DNA from: Lentisphaerota bacterium
Lineage (GTDB): Bacteria > Verrucomicrobiota > Lentisphaeria > Oligosphaerales > JABHEG01
Assembly: GCA_018676675.1 (NCBI GenBank)
Contig: JABHEG010000107.1
Coordinates: forward strand, 28,302-92,301
DNA: 64,000 nucleotides
Direction: 5' to 3'
Made by a program: the position numbers and the translations under genes. The notes below the pieces were generated by a model. That model ran no database searches. It was not told the origin of the DNA and was given only the letters and a program-made list of their open reading frames with translations. How positions within the stretch are numbered: position 1 is the first letter of the stretch; every line of letters begins with the position of its first letter. Positions 1 to 8,510 of this stretch are shown here, piece after piece.

Positions 1-219
1 ATCGAATCGGTTCACTTCAATGCCGAGGAACTGAATGCGGGAGGGCGCTCCGGGAGCGTTCTGGTACGATACGTAACGCGTAGGCGGCCCGGCGTTGGGT
101 ACGGCCGAACTGAGGCGTGGCATCAGGCTCGTGTACAGACTGTAATCGCCGGCTGAAATATCCAGCGCAATTCCTCCGACGAGCCGGATGGGAATGACGT
201 TTCGTGCTTTGTCAGTCAA
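1..219 (-). CDS. Hypothetical protein, 3' end cut off by the window edge
   Basis: An open frame of 73 codons runs from position 219 leftward off the window with no stop. The only reasonable start is a TTG at 217-219. It is preceded by AGGTGAG, a fair ribosome site about six bases upstream, and an in-frame TGA lies in that same stretch, so the frame cannot extend further. The visible product begins LTDKARNVIPIRLVGG and has no signal peptide or membrane segment. I do not recognise the family. Coding status rests on the uninterrupted frame, the ribosome site and a balanced amino-acid composition. Confidence 0.4.
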   Translation of the reverse strand, partial: MTDKARNVIPIRLVGGIALDISAGDYSLYTSLMPRLSSAVPNAGPPTRYVSYQNAPGAPSRIQFLGIEVNRFD

Positions 220-685
220 ACTAGGCTCTCACCTGTAGTTCCGGATCGTTCGTCAGAGCCGCCACTTACGCATGCGCCTCAAGCCAAGCTGTAACTCGTT
301 GCTGTGGAGAATCTGAGGCCCTGCCTCAGACCCCGCCGGAGAAGAAGCTCTCGCCCTCGCCCTGCGAGGCCAGGGCTTTGCAGTCCTGCCGAAACGGCAG
401 GTCGCTCAGGGACTCGCTCTGCGTCCCCCCGCATATTGGGGTCGCTCGCGCGACGGGCGACGACGTAGACAGAGGCTGTGACACCATCGTCTGTCGTGGT
501 GTATTGCGCTGTCCAAGAACAGGGCATGCCTTAATCTGGACGCGCATGCGCGACTTGCGGGAGCGGTCCTTCCGGACGTTGCCATCAAGGACCGCTCCCG
601 TAAGTCGCGGCTCGGTTCGGGATGGCGTATGCCCAAGAGTAACTCGCTCTGACACACTCGGCGGACCATCGCCGCCGGTCGCGTG
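220..685. other. Intergenic stretch with a long stem-loop
   Basis: No convincing gene lies in these 466 bases. Short frames are present on both strands but none has a ribosome site or a recognisable product. The clear content is the 21-bp inverted repeat at 551-607, listed separately. The rest is GC-rich spacer between the left-edge gene, whose 5' end is at 219, and the 3' end of rnhA at 686. Confidence 0.6.
551..607. repeat. Imperfect 21-bp inverted repeat (stem-loop)
   Basis: Left arm 551-571 and right arm 587-607 are complementary at 20 of 21 positions around a 15-base loop. The arms contain GCGGGAGCGGTCC. The outer part of the right arm, CTCCCGTAAGTCGCGGCT, recurs with one change at about 47055, so the arm belongs to a dispersed family. 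It has no T-tract and sits 3' of rnhA, so it could be a REP-like element or a transcript-end hairpin. Confidence 0.7.
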
Positions 686-1207
686 TCAGTCGAACCAATC
701 GGTAGAGCGCTCGACCTGGGCTTCGTAAGCCGTATCCGGAGGGAGGTGTGACCGGGCGGCCGCGCCGGTCGCGAGTTCGTCGCAACGCTCGTTCTCCGGG
801 TGGCCGCTATGGCCCCGGACCCATTCGAACGTGACGTGGTGCTGGTCGGAGAGAGCAAGGAACTCGTCCCAGAGGTCGGCGTTTTCGGCCTTGTCGTGTT
901 TGTTGCGTTTCCAGCCATTGCGGCGCCAACGTTGAGCCCAGCCTTTGGAGAAGGCGTTAACGATGTACTTGGAGTCGCTGTAGATCGTGACGCTGCAGGC
1001 CGTGTTGAGAGTCCTCAATGCCTCCACGCAGGCAAGGAGTTCCATTCGGTTATTGGTCGTTTTCCGGCGTCCGCCCTGCAGTTCCTTGCGGTGTTCCCCA
1101 CAGCTCAAGATCGCGCCGTATCCCCCCGGACCGGGGTTCCCTTTGCAGGCACCGTCAGTATAGATGTCGACAATGATGGGCGCGTTCGGTTCGGGCATAC
1201 GGCTCAC
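686..1207 (-). CDS. rnhA: Ribonuclease HI
   Basis: RNase HI cuts the RNA strand of RNA-DNA hybrids in the cytoplasm. The 173-residue product carries the full catalytic set: D18 in YTDGAC, E56 in NRMELLA, D78 in YSDSKY, and H133 and D143 in RGHSGHPENERCDELA. It also has the GNPGPGGYG turn. Length is slightly above the usual 155 because of a short C-terminal tail. Two starts are possible: GTG at 1207, adjoining the upstream gene's TGA and close to GAGGAC, or ATG at 1198 (MPEPN). The direct abutment on the UroD-like gene implies translational coupling. Confidence 0.95.
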   Translation of the reverse strand: MSRMPEPNAPIIVDIYTDGACKGNPGPGGYGAILSCGEHRKELQGGRRKTTNNRMELLACVEALRTLNTACSVTIYSDSKYIVNAFSKGWAQRWRRNGWKRNKHDKAENADLWDEFLALSDQHHVTFEWVRGHSGHPENERCDELATGAAARSHLPPDTAYEAQVERSTDWFD

Positions 1208-2272
1208 TCAGTCCTCGAACCAGAAGGTCTTGAGACGCTCCAGCGAGGCGGCCACCGCGTCGAGATTGTCAGGCGGAACATCGCCGCGGATTTCGACCTG
1301 GACCATGAGCCCGCCATTGGCCGACCCCAAGGTCCTGACTTCGTACTCGAGGAGATCCGCAATATCTTGCGGACTGCCGAAGGGAAGGGCGTGCTGACGA
1401 TCGAAGTCCAGGGCAAGGCACATTCGGCCTTTGAAGGTCTCGGCCAGGGCGTCGATGCCGTTCGCCCGGTCCTGAGGGTTGAACACATCGGGTTCGATCT
1501 CGAGAATTTGATCCGAAATGTCCATGATGTTGCCGTCGCAGTGGAAGTAGGTCAGCCCTCCTGCCTGGTGGACCATTTCGTGGAGCTCCTTGTAGCAGGG
1601 CAGGGCCCAGCGCCGGAAGTAGGTTGGTCCGATGAGTGAGCGGTCTTGTCCGCCCAAGTCTTCCGGCAGGGAAATGAGTTCGGCCCCGGCATCGATCCAG
1701 TGTTGCACGGCGGCTCTGTTCAGAGCGTGGACTGTGTTGTAGAGGCGCATGAAGTCGTCGGAAGGCTCGATCAGATCGCACATGAGATTCTCGAAGCCGC
1801 GCAGGTACTCGAGGCGGAGCAGGAAGTAGCCGTGGTCCAACCCGCCCATGGGACGTCCTCCATCCCGCTTCATTCGGGCCAGGTGGGCGGCCGCCCGTTC
1901 GAAGTCTGCCGGCGTCTGTCCGCCATTGTAGGTCTCTGCCGGCGGTGGAGTGAATGTGCGCAGGGCTTCTTCCGAGGATAGAGGATGTTCCACGATTGTC
2001 CCGACGAATCCGTACTGGGTCGTTCGCCAGACGCAGCCCCACTGATCCACGAAGTCCCGGGTCGGATCCTCTTTGATGGACCACGGGCCTTCCAGCATCC
2101 GTTCGTACTGCCCTTCCTGGTAGTGCGGCCATGTTTCCGGGTGACTCAGGACGACCTTTTCTTGCTCCGCCCCGAAGTTGGCCCAACTCGACCGGGTCAG
2201 CCCGATGTTGTAAGGCATCCAGGCGGGTTCCCCCAGAGTGACCGTCGCTCTCCAGTTCTCATAGTCAGTCAT
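1208..2272 (-). CDS. Uroporphyrinogen decarboxylase-like protein
   Basis: A 354-residue cytoplasmic protein of the URO-D superfamily, TIM-barrel enzymes that include haem-pathway HemE and the corrinoid methyltransferases MtaA/CmuA. Family-like features are the middle stretch with AELISLPEDLGGQDRSL, TYFHCDGNIMDI (the histidine often used for metal or substrate contact) and DVFNPQDRANGID. The N-terminal arginine motif of true HemE is not evident, so haem synthesis is unlikely. Members of this group lie in many PVC-type genomes beside sugar oxidoreductases, as here (Gfo/Idh/MocA gene 78 bases upstream). Substrate unknown. It begins with ATG (MTDYENW). Confidence 0.8.
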   Translation of the reverse strand: MTDYENWRATVTLGEPAWMPYNIGLTRSSWANFGAEQEKVVLSHPETWPHYQEGQYERMLEGPWSIKEDPTRDFVDQWGCVWRTTQYGFVGTIVEHPLSSEEALRTFTPPPAETYNGGQTPADFERAAAHLARMKRDGGRPMGGLDHGYFLLRLEYLRGFENLMCDLIEPSDDFMRLYNTVHALNRAAVQHWIDAGAELISLPEDLGGQDRSLIGPTYFRRWALPCYKELHEMVHQAGGLTYFHCDGNIMDISDQILEIEPDVFNPQDRANGIDALAETFKGRMCLALDFDRQHALPFGSPQDIADLLEYEVRTLGSANGGLMVQVEIRGDVPPDNLDAVAASLERLKTFWFED

Positions 2273-2350
2273 CGAATGGACTCCAACAGAAGAGCACCCC
2301 CGGCGGTGGGGCCGGGGGTGCGGTCAACGGGCGTTCAGATGCGCTTGGCA

Positions 2351-3427
2351 TCAGGACCGGAAGGGTTTCCACTTCGGCATTGGGTTCTGGCGATGCGCTT
2401 CCTCCATCGCGCCGACTTGGCGGCGGACCTGATCAAGCGTGATGATGCGCTCAGCTCCGTTCACAAGGATGTTGTACGCGTTGTCGTAGAAGCCTCGGCA
2501 GATCAGGTCGAACATGCCCAGTCCCGAGGTCAGGGACCATTGTTCCTCAATCCAGTCCAGCTTCTCACTGCAGTACCCGCGGTTCGGAGACCAGCCGCCG
2601 GTGTTCTCCTGAACGGGGGCGACGTTCTCGTCGTAGTATTTCCACTTGAGGGAGGAGGTGTTCCCGGTCAGTCCGCCCTTTGTTCCGCCGATGTTGTACA
2701 TCTCGCCCTGTGGATACGCCTGGAATGAGCTTACCGCGACCTCGATCGTAGGCGCATTCTCACCATAGAGCGTCAGCGCCACATAGTTCTCGGCATCACC
2801 CCAGGGGTTGACCGAGGCCATCCGGGCAAAGACATTCGGTGTGCCGTCTCCGAAGAGGACAATGGCCTGGTCCATAGGGTGGGGGCCTGTGTTGAGCAGG
2901 TTCCCGCCCCAGAACTCCTGCAGGCACTGCCAGTCCCAGCGTCTGGACCAGCCGCTGAAGTTGATGCGGACCTGGATGATCTCGCCGAGTTTGCCCGATT
3001 CAATGATCTCGAGGATTTTTTGGAATCCGGGTTGGAAGCGTGAGTTCTGGAACGGGAGCAGTGTTTTGCCGTTCGCCTCGGCTGTTGCTGTCATCTTATC
3101 GAAGTCGGCAACGCTCCTGGCCAGAGGCTTTTCGCAGACAACGTCGAATCCGGCTTCGAGGGCTGCGATCGTGCCTTTGGGGTGCAGGTAGCTGGGGAGC
3201 GCATTGACAATCAGGTCGAGGCCCAAATCGCCAGCGTTGGCGATGAGGTCCTTATAGTCGGAAAACGTGGTGGCCCCGAAGGCCTCCGCCGAGTCTGTCA
3301 TCCGTTCCGGATGTTCATCTGCGACCGCAACGATTTCCCATTTCTCGGGGTCCTTCTGCAGCCACTTCACGTGAATGTTGAAGCCGCTTCGGCCTTGTCC
3401 CATAACGCCTACACGCAGTCGTTTCAT
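2351..3427 (-). CDS. Gfo/Idh/MocA family oxidoreductase
   Basis: A 358-residue NAD(P)-dependent sugar or polyol dehydrogenase-like protein. The N-terminal Rossmann fold shows GVMGQGRSG at residues 7-15, followed by the family signature VVCEKPLA near residue 100. The C-terminal alpha/beta domain includes NTGPHPMDQ with the usual histidine. No signal peptide is present, so it acts in the cytoplasm. It is the first gene of a minus-strand run with the UroD-like gene and rnhA. Substrate cannot be read from sequence; a role in converting a sugar or inositol-type compound fits the surrounding polysaccharide genes. Confidence 0.92.
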   Translation of the reverse strand: MKRLRVGVMGQGRSGFNIHVKWLQKDPEKWEIVAVADEHPERMTDSAEAFGATTFSDYKDLIANAGDLGLDLIVNALPSYLHPKGTIAALEAGFDVVCEKPLARSVADFDKMTATAEANGKTLLPFQNSRFQPGFQKILEIIESGKLGEIIQVRINFSGWSRRWDWQCLQEFWGGNLLNTGPHPMDQAIVLFGDGTPNVFARMASVNPWGDAENYVALTLYGENAPTIEVAVSSFQAYPQGEMYNIGGTKGGLTGNTSSLKWKYYDENVAPVQENTGGWSPNRGYCSEKLDWIEEQWSLTSGLGMFDLICRGFYDNAYNILVNGAERIITLDQVRRQVGAMEEAHRQNPMPKWKPFRS

Positions 3428-3977
3428 CGCTACCTATCCTCTCTGTTTCTGCGATCCTTGCCGACGCCCCTGCGAGGGCTTGGAGGCACGACTCTCACCA
3501 GTCTCTCGTAGCATGACGTCCCGAGTGCAGAAGTCAAACACCGGGAATCAGCTCGCCTTCGAGGCCGGTTCTTCCGGTAACCGGCCCTTCCGCCGCGGCA
3601 TGCGCTGGGGGGAAGGGCGACCTGGTCACTGGGTGCCCCTCAGGCGCGTGGGGGGCCTCGACGGAGCTTCGCCTTCCAGAGAATCCCGGGACCTCTGAAC
3701 CCGAATTGGAGGCGACACGTCGTCGAGCCGCTTTGGCGTTCTTCCTCCGCCTGACCGAGGGGGTACGCAACTCGCACGCACGTCCTTGCCACCAAAGGCT
3801 ATACGGCGTAAATTGTGCTGGTGGGTTATGGAGTGCTTCTGGCGCGGGATTGCTCTTCGCGCAGGAGTGAGTGTACGCTGACACATCCGGCAGGATCCAT
3901 TGCGGGGCCTGGTCATGTTTGCCAGGTTGACGCCTGGTCGCTTGGGTCGCTTTCGCGGTGTCTGAGGGAAGCAAACA
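3428..3977. other. Intergenic region between divergent genes
   Basis: These 550 bases separate the 5' ends of the minus-strand oxidoreductase and the plus-strand kinase, so promoters for both should lie here. The one clear structure is a perfect 8-bp stem, GGCCGGTT and AACCGGCC, with an 8-base loop at 3563-3586 and no T-tract. Frames covering this stretch look like non-coding shadows. I found no confident -35/-10 pair. Confidence 0.55.
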
Positions 3978-5474
3978 ATGAGTAACACGACATACAGCGT
4001 GTTGGTCGTCCAGCAGGGCTTGGGGGATGTCGACCAGCTCTGTGATTTGTTGCGGGAACTTGACTGCAGCGTCAGAGTCGTGGCCGACGCGGAGGCGGCC
4101 ATCGCGTGTGCCTCCGACGTGGACGTTGTGATGATAGACCGCGCGGTTCCGGCGTGCTTGCCGTCCAACCTGCCGTGTCTCTACGTCACGACGGGGCCGG
4201 GCGCCCCGTCTCGCCACGGTGCATATACGGGGCTCGTGCTGCCGGCAGACGAGGAACAGGTACGCGCTGCCTTGAGGTGTGCGTCTCACTGTGGACGGCC
4301 CGACGATGAACGGCGCCGAATCGAGGGCCGTGTCCGGCAGCTGGACAAGCTCGAGAGCCTGGGAGTGATGGCCGGGGGCATCGCTCACGATTTCAACAAC
4401 CTGCTGATGGGGATTCTCGGGAACGCAGACCTGGCCCTCCGCGAGTTGGCTCCCGTCTCGCCGGCGCGGGACATGATCAAAGACATCCGCCGGTCTGCCC
4501 AAAGCGCGGCTGACCTCTGTAAGCAAATGCTCGCCTACTCGGGCAAAGGACAGTTCGTCGTTCGCACGGTTGACCTGAACGAACTCATCCGTGGGATGAT
4601 GCATCTATTGGCATCGTCCGTTCCGCAGAAGAACACGATCTGCTATGAACTTGGCCAGGACATGCCTCCGGTCGATGTAGACATGACCCAGATGCGCCAG
4701 ATCATCATGAATCTGGTGACTAATGCGGCGGAAGCTCTCCAGGGCTCCTCCGGCCGGATTTTTCTGTCGACCGGGGTTAAGGAGTGCGATCGCGATTTCT
4801 TCCTCACCACGCACTTGGCTGAGGAGAAGCCCTCTGGGGCCTACGTTTGCCTCGAGGTCAAGGACACCGGTCAGGGCATTGAGCCTCGAGCCTTTGAGCG
4901 CATTTTCGATCCTTTCTACACCACCAAGTTCATTGGCCGGGGATTGGGATTGCCGGCCGTTCTTGGTGTCGTGCGTGGCCACGGTGGCGCTATCCGCGTG
5001 AACAGTGAGCCGGGTCAGGGGACCACGATCACGGTCCTTTTGCCGCGTTCCGAGAATGAGTTGCCGGAACCGCCCTTGAAGTCTCCAGGTATGGGCGCCC
5101 TTACCCAGACCGGCACCGTCCTGGTTGTGGATGACGAGGAACTCGTGCGAACGGTCACCAGGCGGCTGCTGGAGCGCATTGGGTTCAGCGTTCTCTGCGC
5201 TGCCGACGGCATCGAGGCCATCGAGGTGTTCAGAAAGCACCGGGATGAGATTGCTCTGATCATGCTGGATCTGACTATGCCCCGCATGAATGGGAACGAA
5301 GCCTACGCTAAGATCCGCGAGATGGATCCTGCCATCCCCGTCGTTCTCGCCAGCGGATACGATGCCGTTCAGGCGGCCGAACGGTTCGATGCCGACGGCT
5401 TGTCGGGGTTCGTTCAGAAGCCATACAGGGCCAAGGAACTCGAGGCTGTTCTTCGAGCTGCACTGGAGGCGTAG
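3978..5474 (+). CDS. Hybrid histidine kinase with degenerate N-terminal receiver and C-terminal receiver
   Basis: A 498-residue soluble signalling protein. Residues 7-100 resemble a receiver domain: the acceptor-site aspartate is present (VMIDRAVP, D54), but the conserved lysine is replaced (TGLVLPADEE), suggesting a pseudo-receiver. A HisKA segment follows with H137 in GGIAHDFNNLL, then an HATPase domain with the N-box (NLVTNAAEA), DTGQGIEP, and FYTTK followed by GRGLGLPAV. Residues 379-495 form an intact receiver with acceptor D431 (MLDLTMP) and K481 (QKPY). No membrane helix, PAS or output domain is present, so it must sense in the cytoplasm or through a partner and relay phosphate elsewhere. 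ATG start with GGGAAG about eight bases upstream. Confidence 0.93.
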   Translation: MSNTTYSVLVVQQGLGDVDQLCDLLRELDCSVRVVADAEAAIACASDVDVVMIDRAVPACLPSNLPCLYVTTGPGAPSRHGAYTGLVLPADEEQVRAALRCASHCGRPDDERRRIEGRVRQLDKLESLGVMAGGIAHDFNNLLMGILGNADLALRELAPVSPARDMIKDIRRSAQSAADLCKQMLAYSGKGQFVVRTVDLNELIRGMMHLLASSVPQKNTICYELGQDMPPVDVDMTQMRQIIMNLVTNAAEALQGSSGRIFLSTGVKECDRDFFLTTHLAEEKPSGAYVCLEVKDTGQGIEPRAFERIFDPFYTTKFIGRGLGLPAVLGVVRGHGGAIRVNSEPGQGTTITVLLPRSENELPEPPLKSPGMGALTQTGTVLVVDDEELVRTVTRRLLERIGFSVLCAADGIEAIEVFRKHRDEIALIMLDLTMPRMNGNEAYAKIREMDPAIPVVLASGYDAVQAAERFDADGLSGFVQKPYRAKELEAVLRAALEA

Positions 5475-5687
5475 CCGCACGTTGCCCTTCCTCGGGCGAT
5501 GGCGTCTGGCCAGAGAGCCACTGGGTTCGGCTCGGCGTCGTTGGCACCGGTTTTTCCATGAGTCCGGCAGAGGAGCCGCGCTGTTCCCATGACGAGTCAC
5601 CACACGCCATTCCTTCAACAACCAGTCCTGAACAACGAATAGCCGCGTCCGAAGCATCGCCCGGACGGGGTTGGGTTCCCGCAAACC

Positions 5688-6386
5688 ATGTCATCACGCA
5701 AGAAGCGCCGCATCTTCACCTGGAAGAACAAGAGGAACTTGCCCGCTTGGCTCCCGTGGACGGTTGCTCGCATCATCGGGCTACTGCATCGGACGCTGCG
5801 TATTCGCTATTCCGATCCTACCGGTGTCATTGACTCCGGTGCCCCCTGGCCCGCCATCTTCCTGTTCTGGCACAACCGCATCCTCTTCACGCCCGGCTGT
5901 TTCCCTAAAGAAATGAGACGACGCGTGGCCGTGCTCATCAGTGGATCGCGGGACGGGCAATATGCGGCGGACTTCGCACATCAGGTTGGCCTGAGCGTTG
6001 TCCGCGGCTCGAGCAGCCGTGGCGGAACGCGCGCTCTGCGGGAGCTGAAACGGACACTTGAGGGTGGGACGGCAATCGCGATCCCCGTGGATGGGCCGCG
6101 TGGCCCTCGATACGAGATTCAGCCGGGAGCTGCCTTTCTCTCGCAGATGTGTGGCTGCCCGATCATTCCCATCACTCTCAACGCGCCTTCCAGGTGGGAA
6201 CTGAGGAGCTGGGACAAAGCGCAGATCCCCAAACCGTTCTCGCGGGCAGAACTGCACGTCGGAGAGCCGTTCGAACTCCCGCCGGACTGCGCCCGTGACC
6301 GGGAGAAAGCTGCAGCCTTCCTGAAGGCGAGAATGATGAGTGACACAGACGACCTTCGCAAAGGCGCCGGGCCCGAAGCGGAGTGA
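5688..6386 (+). CDS. DUF374 lysophospholipid acyltransferase-like protein
   Basis: A 232-residue protein of the DUF374/LPLAT family, related to lauroyl acyltransferases of lipid A synthesis. Diagnostic stretches are FLFWHNRILF, LISGSRDGQYAADFA, VVRGSSSRGGTRAL and IPVDGPRGPRYEIQPGA, in the usual order. A basic, tryptophan-rich N-terminus (KKRRIFTWKNKRN) precedes a hydrophobic stretch, consistent with binding the inner face of the cytoplasmic membrane. It probably acylates an outer-envelope lipid precursor, so the cell likely has an outer membrane. It lies alone between the kinase and the convergent pspF. ATG at 5688 is the first start; the ribosome site is weak. Confidence 0.88.
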   Translation: MSSRKKRRIFTWKNKRNLPAWLPWTVARIIGLLHRTLRIRYSDPTGVIDSGAPWPAIFLFWHNRILFTPGCFPKEMRRRVAVLISGSRDGQYAADFAHQVGLSVVRGSSSRGGTRALRELKRTLEGGTAIAIPVDGPRGPRYEIQPGAAFLSQMCGCPIIPITLNAPSRWELRSWDKAQIPKPFSRAELHVGEPFELPPDCARDREKAAAFLKARMMSDTDDLRKGAGPEAE

Positions 6387-6435
6387 CGACTGCCAACGTG
6401 CCGATTCTCCCTGCTCATCCAGGCACCACTCCGAG

Positions 6436-7506
6436 CTAACTTGCGCCTGGGGATGACCCACTCAGCTCTGTTCGGTGCTTGCGATACAGGCCGCGGAACT
6501 GGTCATAGGTCAACCCCAATCCGGCAGCTGCTGCCCGCTGGTTGTGGCGGTGTGCTGTCAGAGCCTTGCCGACCAGGTGAATCTCGACTTGTCGCAGGGC
6601 TTCTTTGAGAGGTCTTGCCCCGACATCCGCACGCAGTAGCGGTGCCGTCCTGTCGGGCTCCGCAACGGGAGCCATGTCCGTCCGAGGAGATGGGGCGCCG
6701 TCCGTGGGCAGGTCAGAACGGGGAGGGGGGAAGGGATCGAAGACAAGTTGATCGGGCTCGACAAGATGGTTGTCGGAACGGTAGACAGCCCGTTCGACCA
6801 CGTTCTTCAGTTCACGCACGTTCCCGGGCCAGGCATAGCTGAGAAGGCAGCGTTCTGCCGCCTGGGAGAACTCGGGCAGCGCCGAACGTTCAAGCTCGAA
6901 CGACATGCGACTGGCGAAGTGTCTCGCCAGCAGGAGGATGTCCTCGCCTCGATCACGAAGAGGGGGAAGCGCCAAGACCTCGAACGACAGTCGGTCGAGA
7001 AGATCCGCTTTGAAGCGCCCGGCCCGGACGAGCTGCCGCAGATCGGCGTTCGTTGCCGCGATAATCCGGACGTCGACGTTGATCGGCACGGAGCTGCCGA
7101 CGCGCTCGAACGTCCCATACTCGACCACTCGCAGGATCTTCTCCTGTGCTTCCATTGGGATGTTACCTATTTCGTCCAGGAACAGAGCTCCGCCGTCCGC
7201 AGCCTCGAATCGGCCCTCTCGAGGCGCGCGCGCCCCGGTGAATGCTCCCGCTTCGTGACCGAAGAGCTCTGCCTCGATCAGGGTCGACGGCAGGGTGGCG
7301 CAGTTGAGGGTCACCCACCCTCCGTCCCACCGGTCAGACAAGTAGTGGAGCCGCGTCGCAGCCAGTTCCTTCCCCGTGCCCCGTTCTCCCACAATCAACA
7401 CCGGCCGGTTTACCCGGGCAGCGCGGGACAACCGCTCCTGAAACAGCATGAACGCTTCCGATTGCCCTAAGGCATCTGTTACACGAGCGTTTTCGGCTGC
7501 AGACAT
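6436..7506 (-). CDS. pspF: Phage-shock operon sigma-54 activator PspF
   Basis: A 356-residue bacterial enhancer-binding protein without an N-terminal sensory domain, as in PspF. The AAA+ module starts almost at once: Walker A GERGTGKE (40-47), the sigma-54 contact loop GAFTGA (87-92), Walker B GGALFLDEIG (105-114), and the SYAWPGNVRELKN segment. A proline-rich linker leads to a C-terminal Fis-type helix-turn-helix (HRHNQRAAAAGLGLTYDQFRGLYRKH). It is divergent from pspABC, whose sigma-54 promoter it should activate; in the known system PspA restrains PspF directly. GGAG lies seven bases before the ATG. Confidence 0.93.
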   Translation of the reverse strand: MSAAENARVTDALGQSEAFMLFQERLSRAARVNRPVLIVGERGTGKELAATRLHYLSDRWDGGWVTLNCATLPSTLIEAELFGHEAGAFTGARAPREGRFEAADGGALFLDEIGNIPMEAQEKILRVVEYGTFERVGSSVPINVDVRIIAATNADLRQLVRAGRFKADLLDRLSFEVLALPPLRDRGEDILLLARHFASRMSFELERSALPEFSQAAERCLLSYAWPGNVRELKNVVERAVYRSDNHLVEPDQLVFDPFPPPRSDLPTDGAPSPRTDMAPVAEPDRTAPLLRADVGARPLKEALRQVEIHLVGKALTAHRHNQRAAAAGLGLTYDQFRGLYRKHRTELSGSSPGAS

Positions 7507-7549
7507 GATTGCTCCACAAAAAGAGGCGGGCGAAGCCCGTAGATGGTGA

Positions 7550-7558
7550 ACTATACCA
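7550..7558 (-). promoter_or_regulatory. Candidate extended -10 promoter for pspF
   Basis: On the minus strand this reads TGGTATAGT, an extended -10 (TGn plus TATAGT) about 37 bases upstream of where the pspF message would need to begin before its ATG at 7506. The -35 region is poor, as is common for extended -10 promoters. A sigma-70-type promoter for the activator fits its known constitutive low expression. Confidence 0.45.
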
Positions 7559-7659
7559 TAAAACGGTTGCGAGCACCATGTCGCGATATCCCCTTTCGGT
7601 GGCGTTTGTGATGACTAACAGATTGTCTGGACGCGACTTAAGTCGATAGGATGAGTGTC

Positions 7660-7676
7660 TTGGCAAGGCTGCTGCA
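7660..7676 (+). promoter_or_regulatory. Sigma-54 promoter of pspABC
   Basis: TTGGCAAGGCTGCTGCA matches the -24/-12 consensus (YTGGCACGRNNNTTGCW) at all but two fixed positions, with GG at 7662-7663 and GC at 7674-7675 at the required 12-base distance. It lies 68 bases before the pspA ATG and opposite the sigma-54 activator pspF. A perfect 12-bp palindrome, CGACTTAAGTCG, sits at 7634-7645 just upstream; it may bind a regulator, though PspF sites normally lie further away. Confidence 0.85.
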
Positions 7677-7743
7677 TTGTCTCGGGCGACACACGGAGAC
7701 AGTTGTCACTAGCGACGAGCTACAGGGAAAGGAGCGTAGGACC

Positions 7744-8451
7744 ATGGGCATCTTCACGAGAATGCGGGACATCGTCAGCTCGAACATCAACGCGATGCTG
7801 GACAAGGCCGAAGACCCGGAGAAGTTGATCAAGCTGATGATCCAGGAGATGGAGGATACACTGGTCGAGGTGAAGGCGTCCTGTGCCGGAACGATTGCGA
7901 CCGGAAAGAGGATTGACCGCGATCTCGTGAAGGCGGAAGAGGGGGCACAGCTGTGGGCGGAACGGGCCGAACTGGCGGTAGCGAGAGGGCGAGAGGGTTT
8001 GGCGCGGGAAGCAATCCGGGAGCGGCAGCACTTGCAGGAAAAGGTGACGTCGCTCGAGCGGGAACAGGCTGACTGCGGGGCGTTGATCGAGCAGTACAAG
8101 AACGACATCGGTCAACTTGAAGATAAGCTGCGTGCGGCCCGCGAGAAGCACCGGACCTTGATCCGTCGTCATGTTCATGCCCAGCGCAAAGACCGGGCCC
8201 AACGGGGCATTCGCAGGACAGACAACAGCGACGCCTGGGTTCGCTTCGAGCAGTTTGAGAACCGGATAGAACGAATGGAGGCTGAAGCCGATCTGATCAA
8301 TCCAGCCCGACGTCCGGACTTGGATACGGCTTTCTCCGAACTGGACGGGGACGAGGACGTTGAGAAAGAACTTGAGGCGTTGCGGCAGAAGTTGGCCGGG
8401 AACTCGGACGACACTCCGGTCGAGGCACCCCCTGTCGAGGCAGCGTCTTGA
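7744..8451 (+). CDS. pspA: Phage shock protein A
   Basis: PspA (235 residues) is a peripheral membrane, ESCRT-III-like coiled-coil protein that coats damaged cytoplasmic membrane and inhibits PspF. The start MGIFTRMRDIVSSNINAMLDKAEDPEKL is split here as MGIFTRMRDIV then SSNINAML and is the canonical amphipathic N-terminus. The rest is almost all charged helix with heptad character, ending in an acidic, proline-containing tail. I chose ATG 7744, with AAAGGAG just upstream, over an in-frame ATG at 7651 because the sigma-54 promoter lies inside that extension. First gene of pspABC. Confidence 0.96.
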   Translation: MGIFTRMRDIVSSNINAMLDKAEDPEKLIKLMIQEMEDTLVEVKASCAGTIATGKRIDRDLVKAEEGAQLWAERAELAVARGREGLAREAIRERQHLQEKVTSLEREQADCGALIEQYKNDIGQLEDKLRAAREKHRTLIRRHVHAQRKDRAQRGIRRTDNSDAWVRFEQFENRIERMEAEADLINPARRPDLDTAFSELDGDEDVEKELEALRQKLAGNSDDTPVEAPPVEAAS

Positions 8452-8510
8452 CGTCTCGGTGAATCGGTCACATTCTATAGTGGCAATGTCATCAAGAAGG
8501 GACACAAGCC

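Noticed and set aside
3840..3854. Sigma-54-like sequence TGGCGCGGGATTGCT upstream of the histidine kinase
   Set aside because: The GG to GC distance is one base short of the strict requirement, so it should not function as a -24/-12 promoter.
3534..5684. Two long minus-strand frames (3534-4604 and 4605-5684)
   Set aside because: Both are antisense to the histidine kinase, whose H, N, G and receiver motifs are intact on the plus strand.
7651..7743. N-terminal extension of PspA from ATG 7651
   Set aside because: The sigma-54 promoter at 7660-7676 lies inside it, and ATG 7744 has a better ribosome site and yields the canonical PspA N-terminus.
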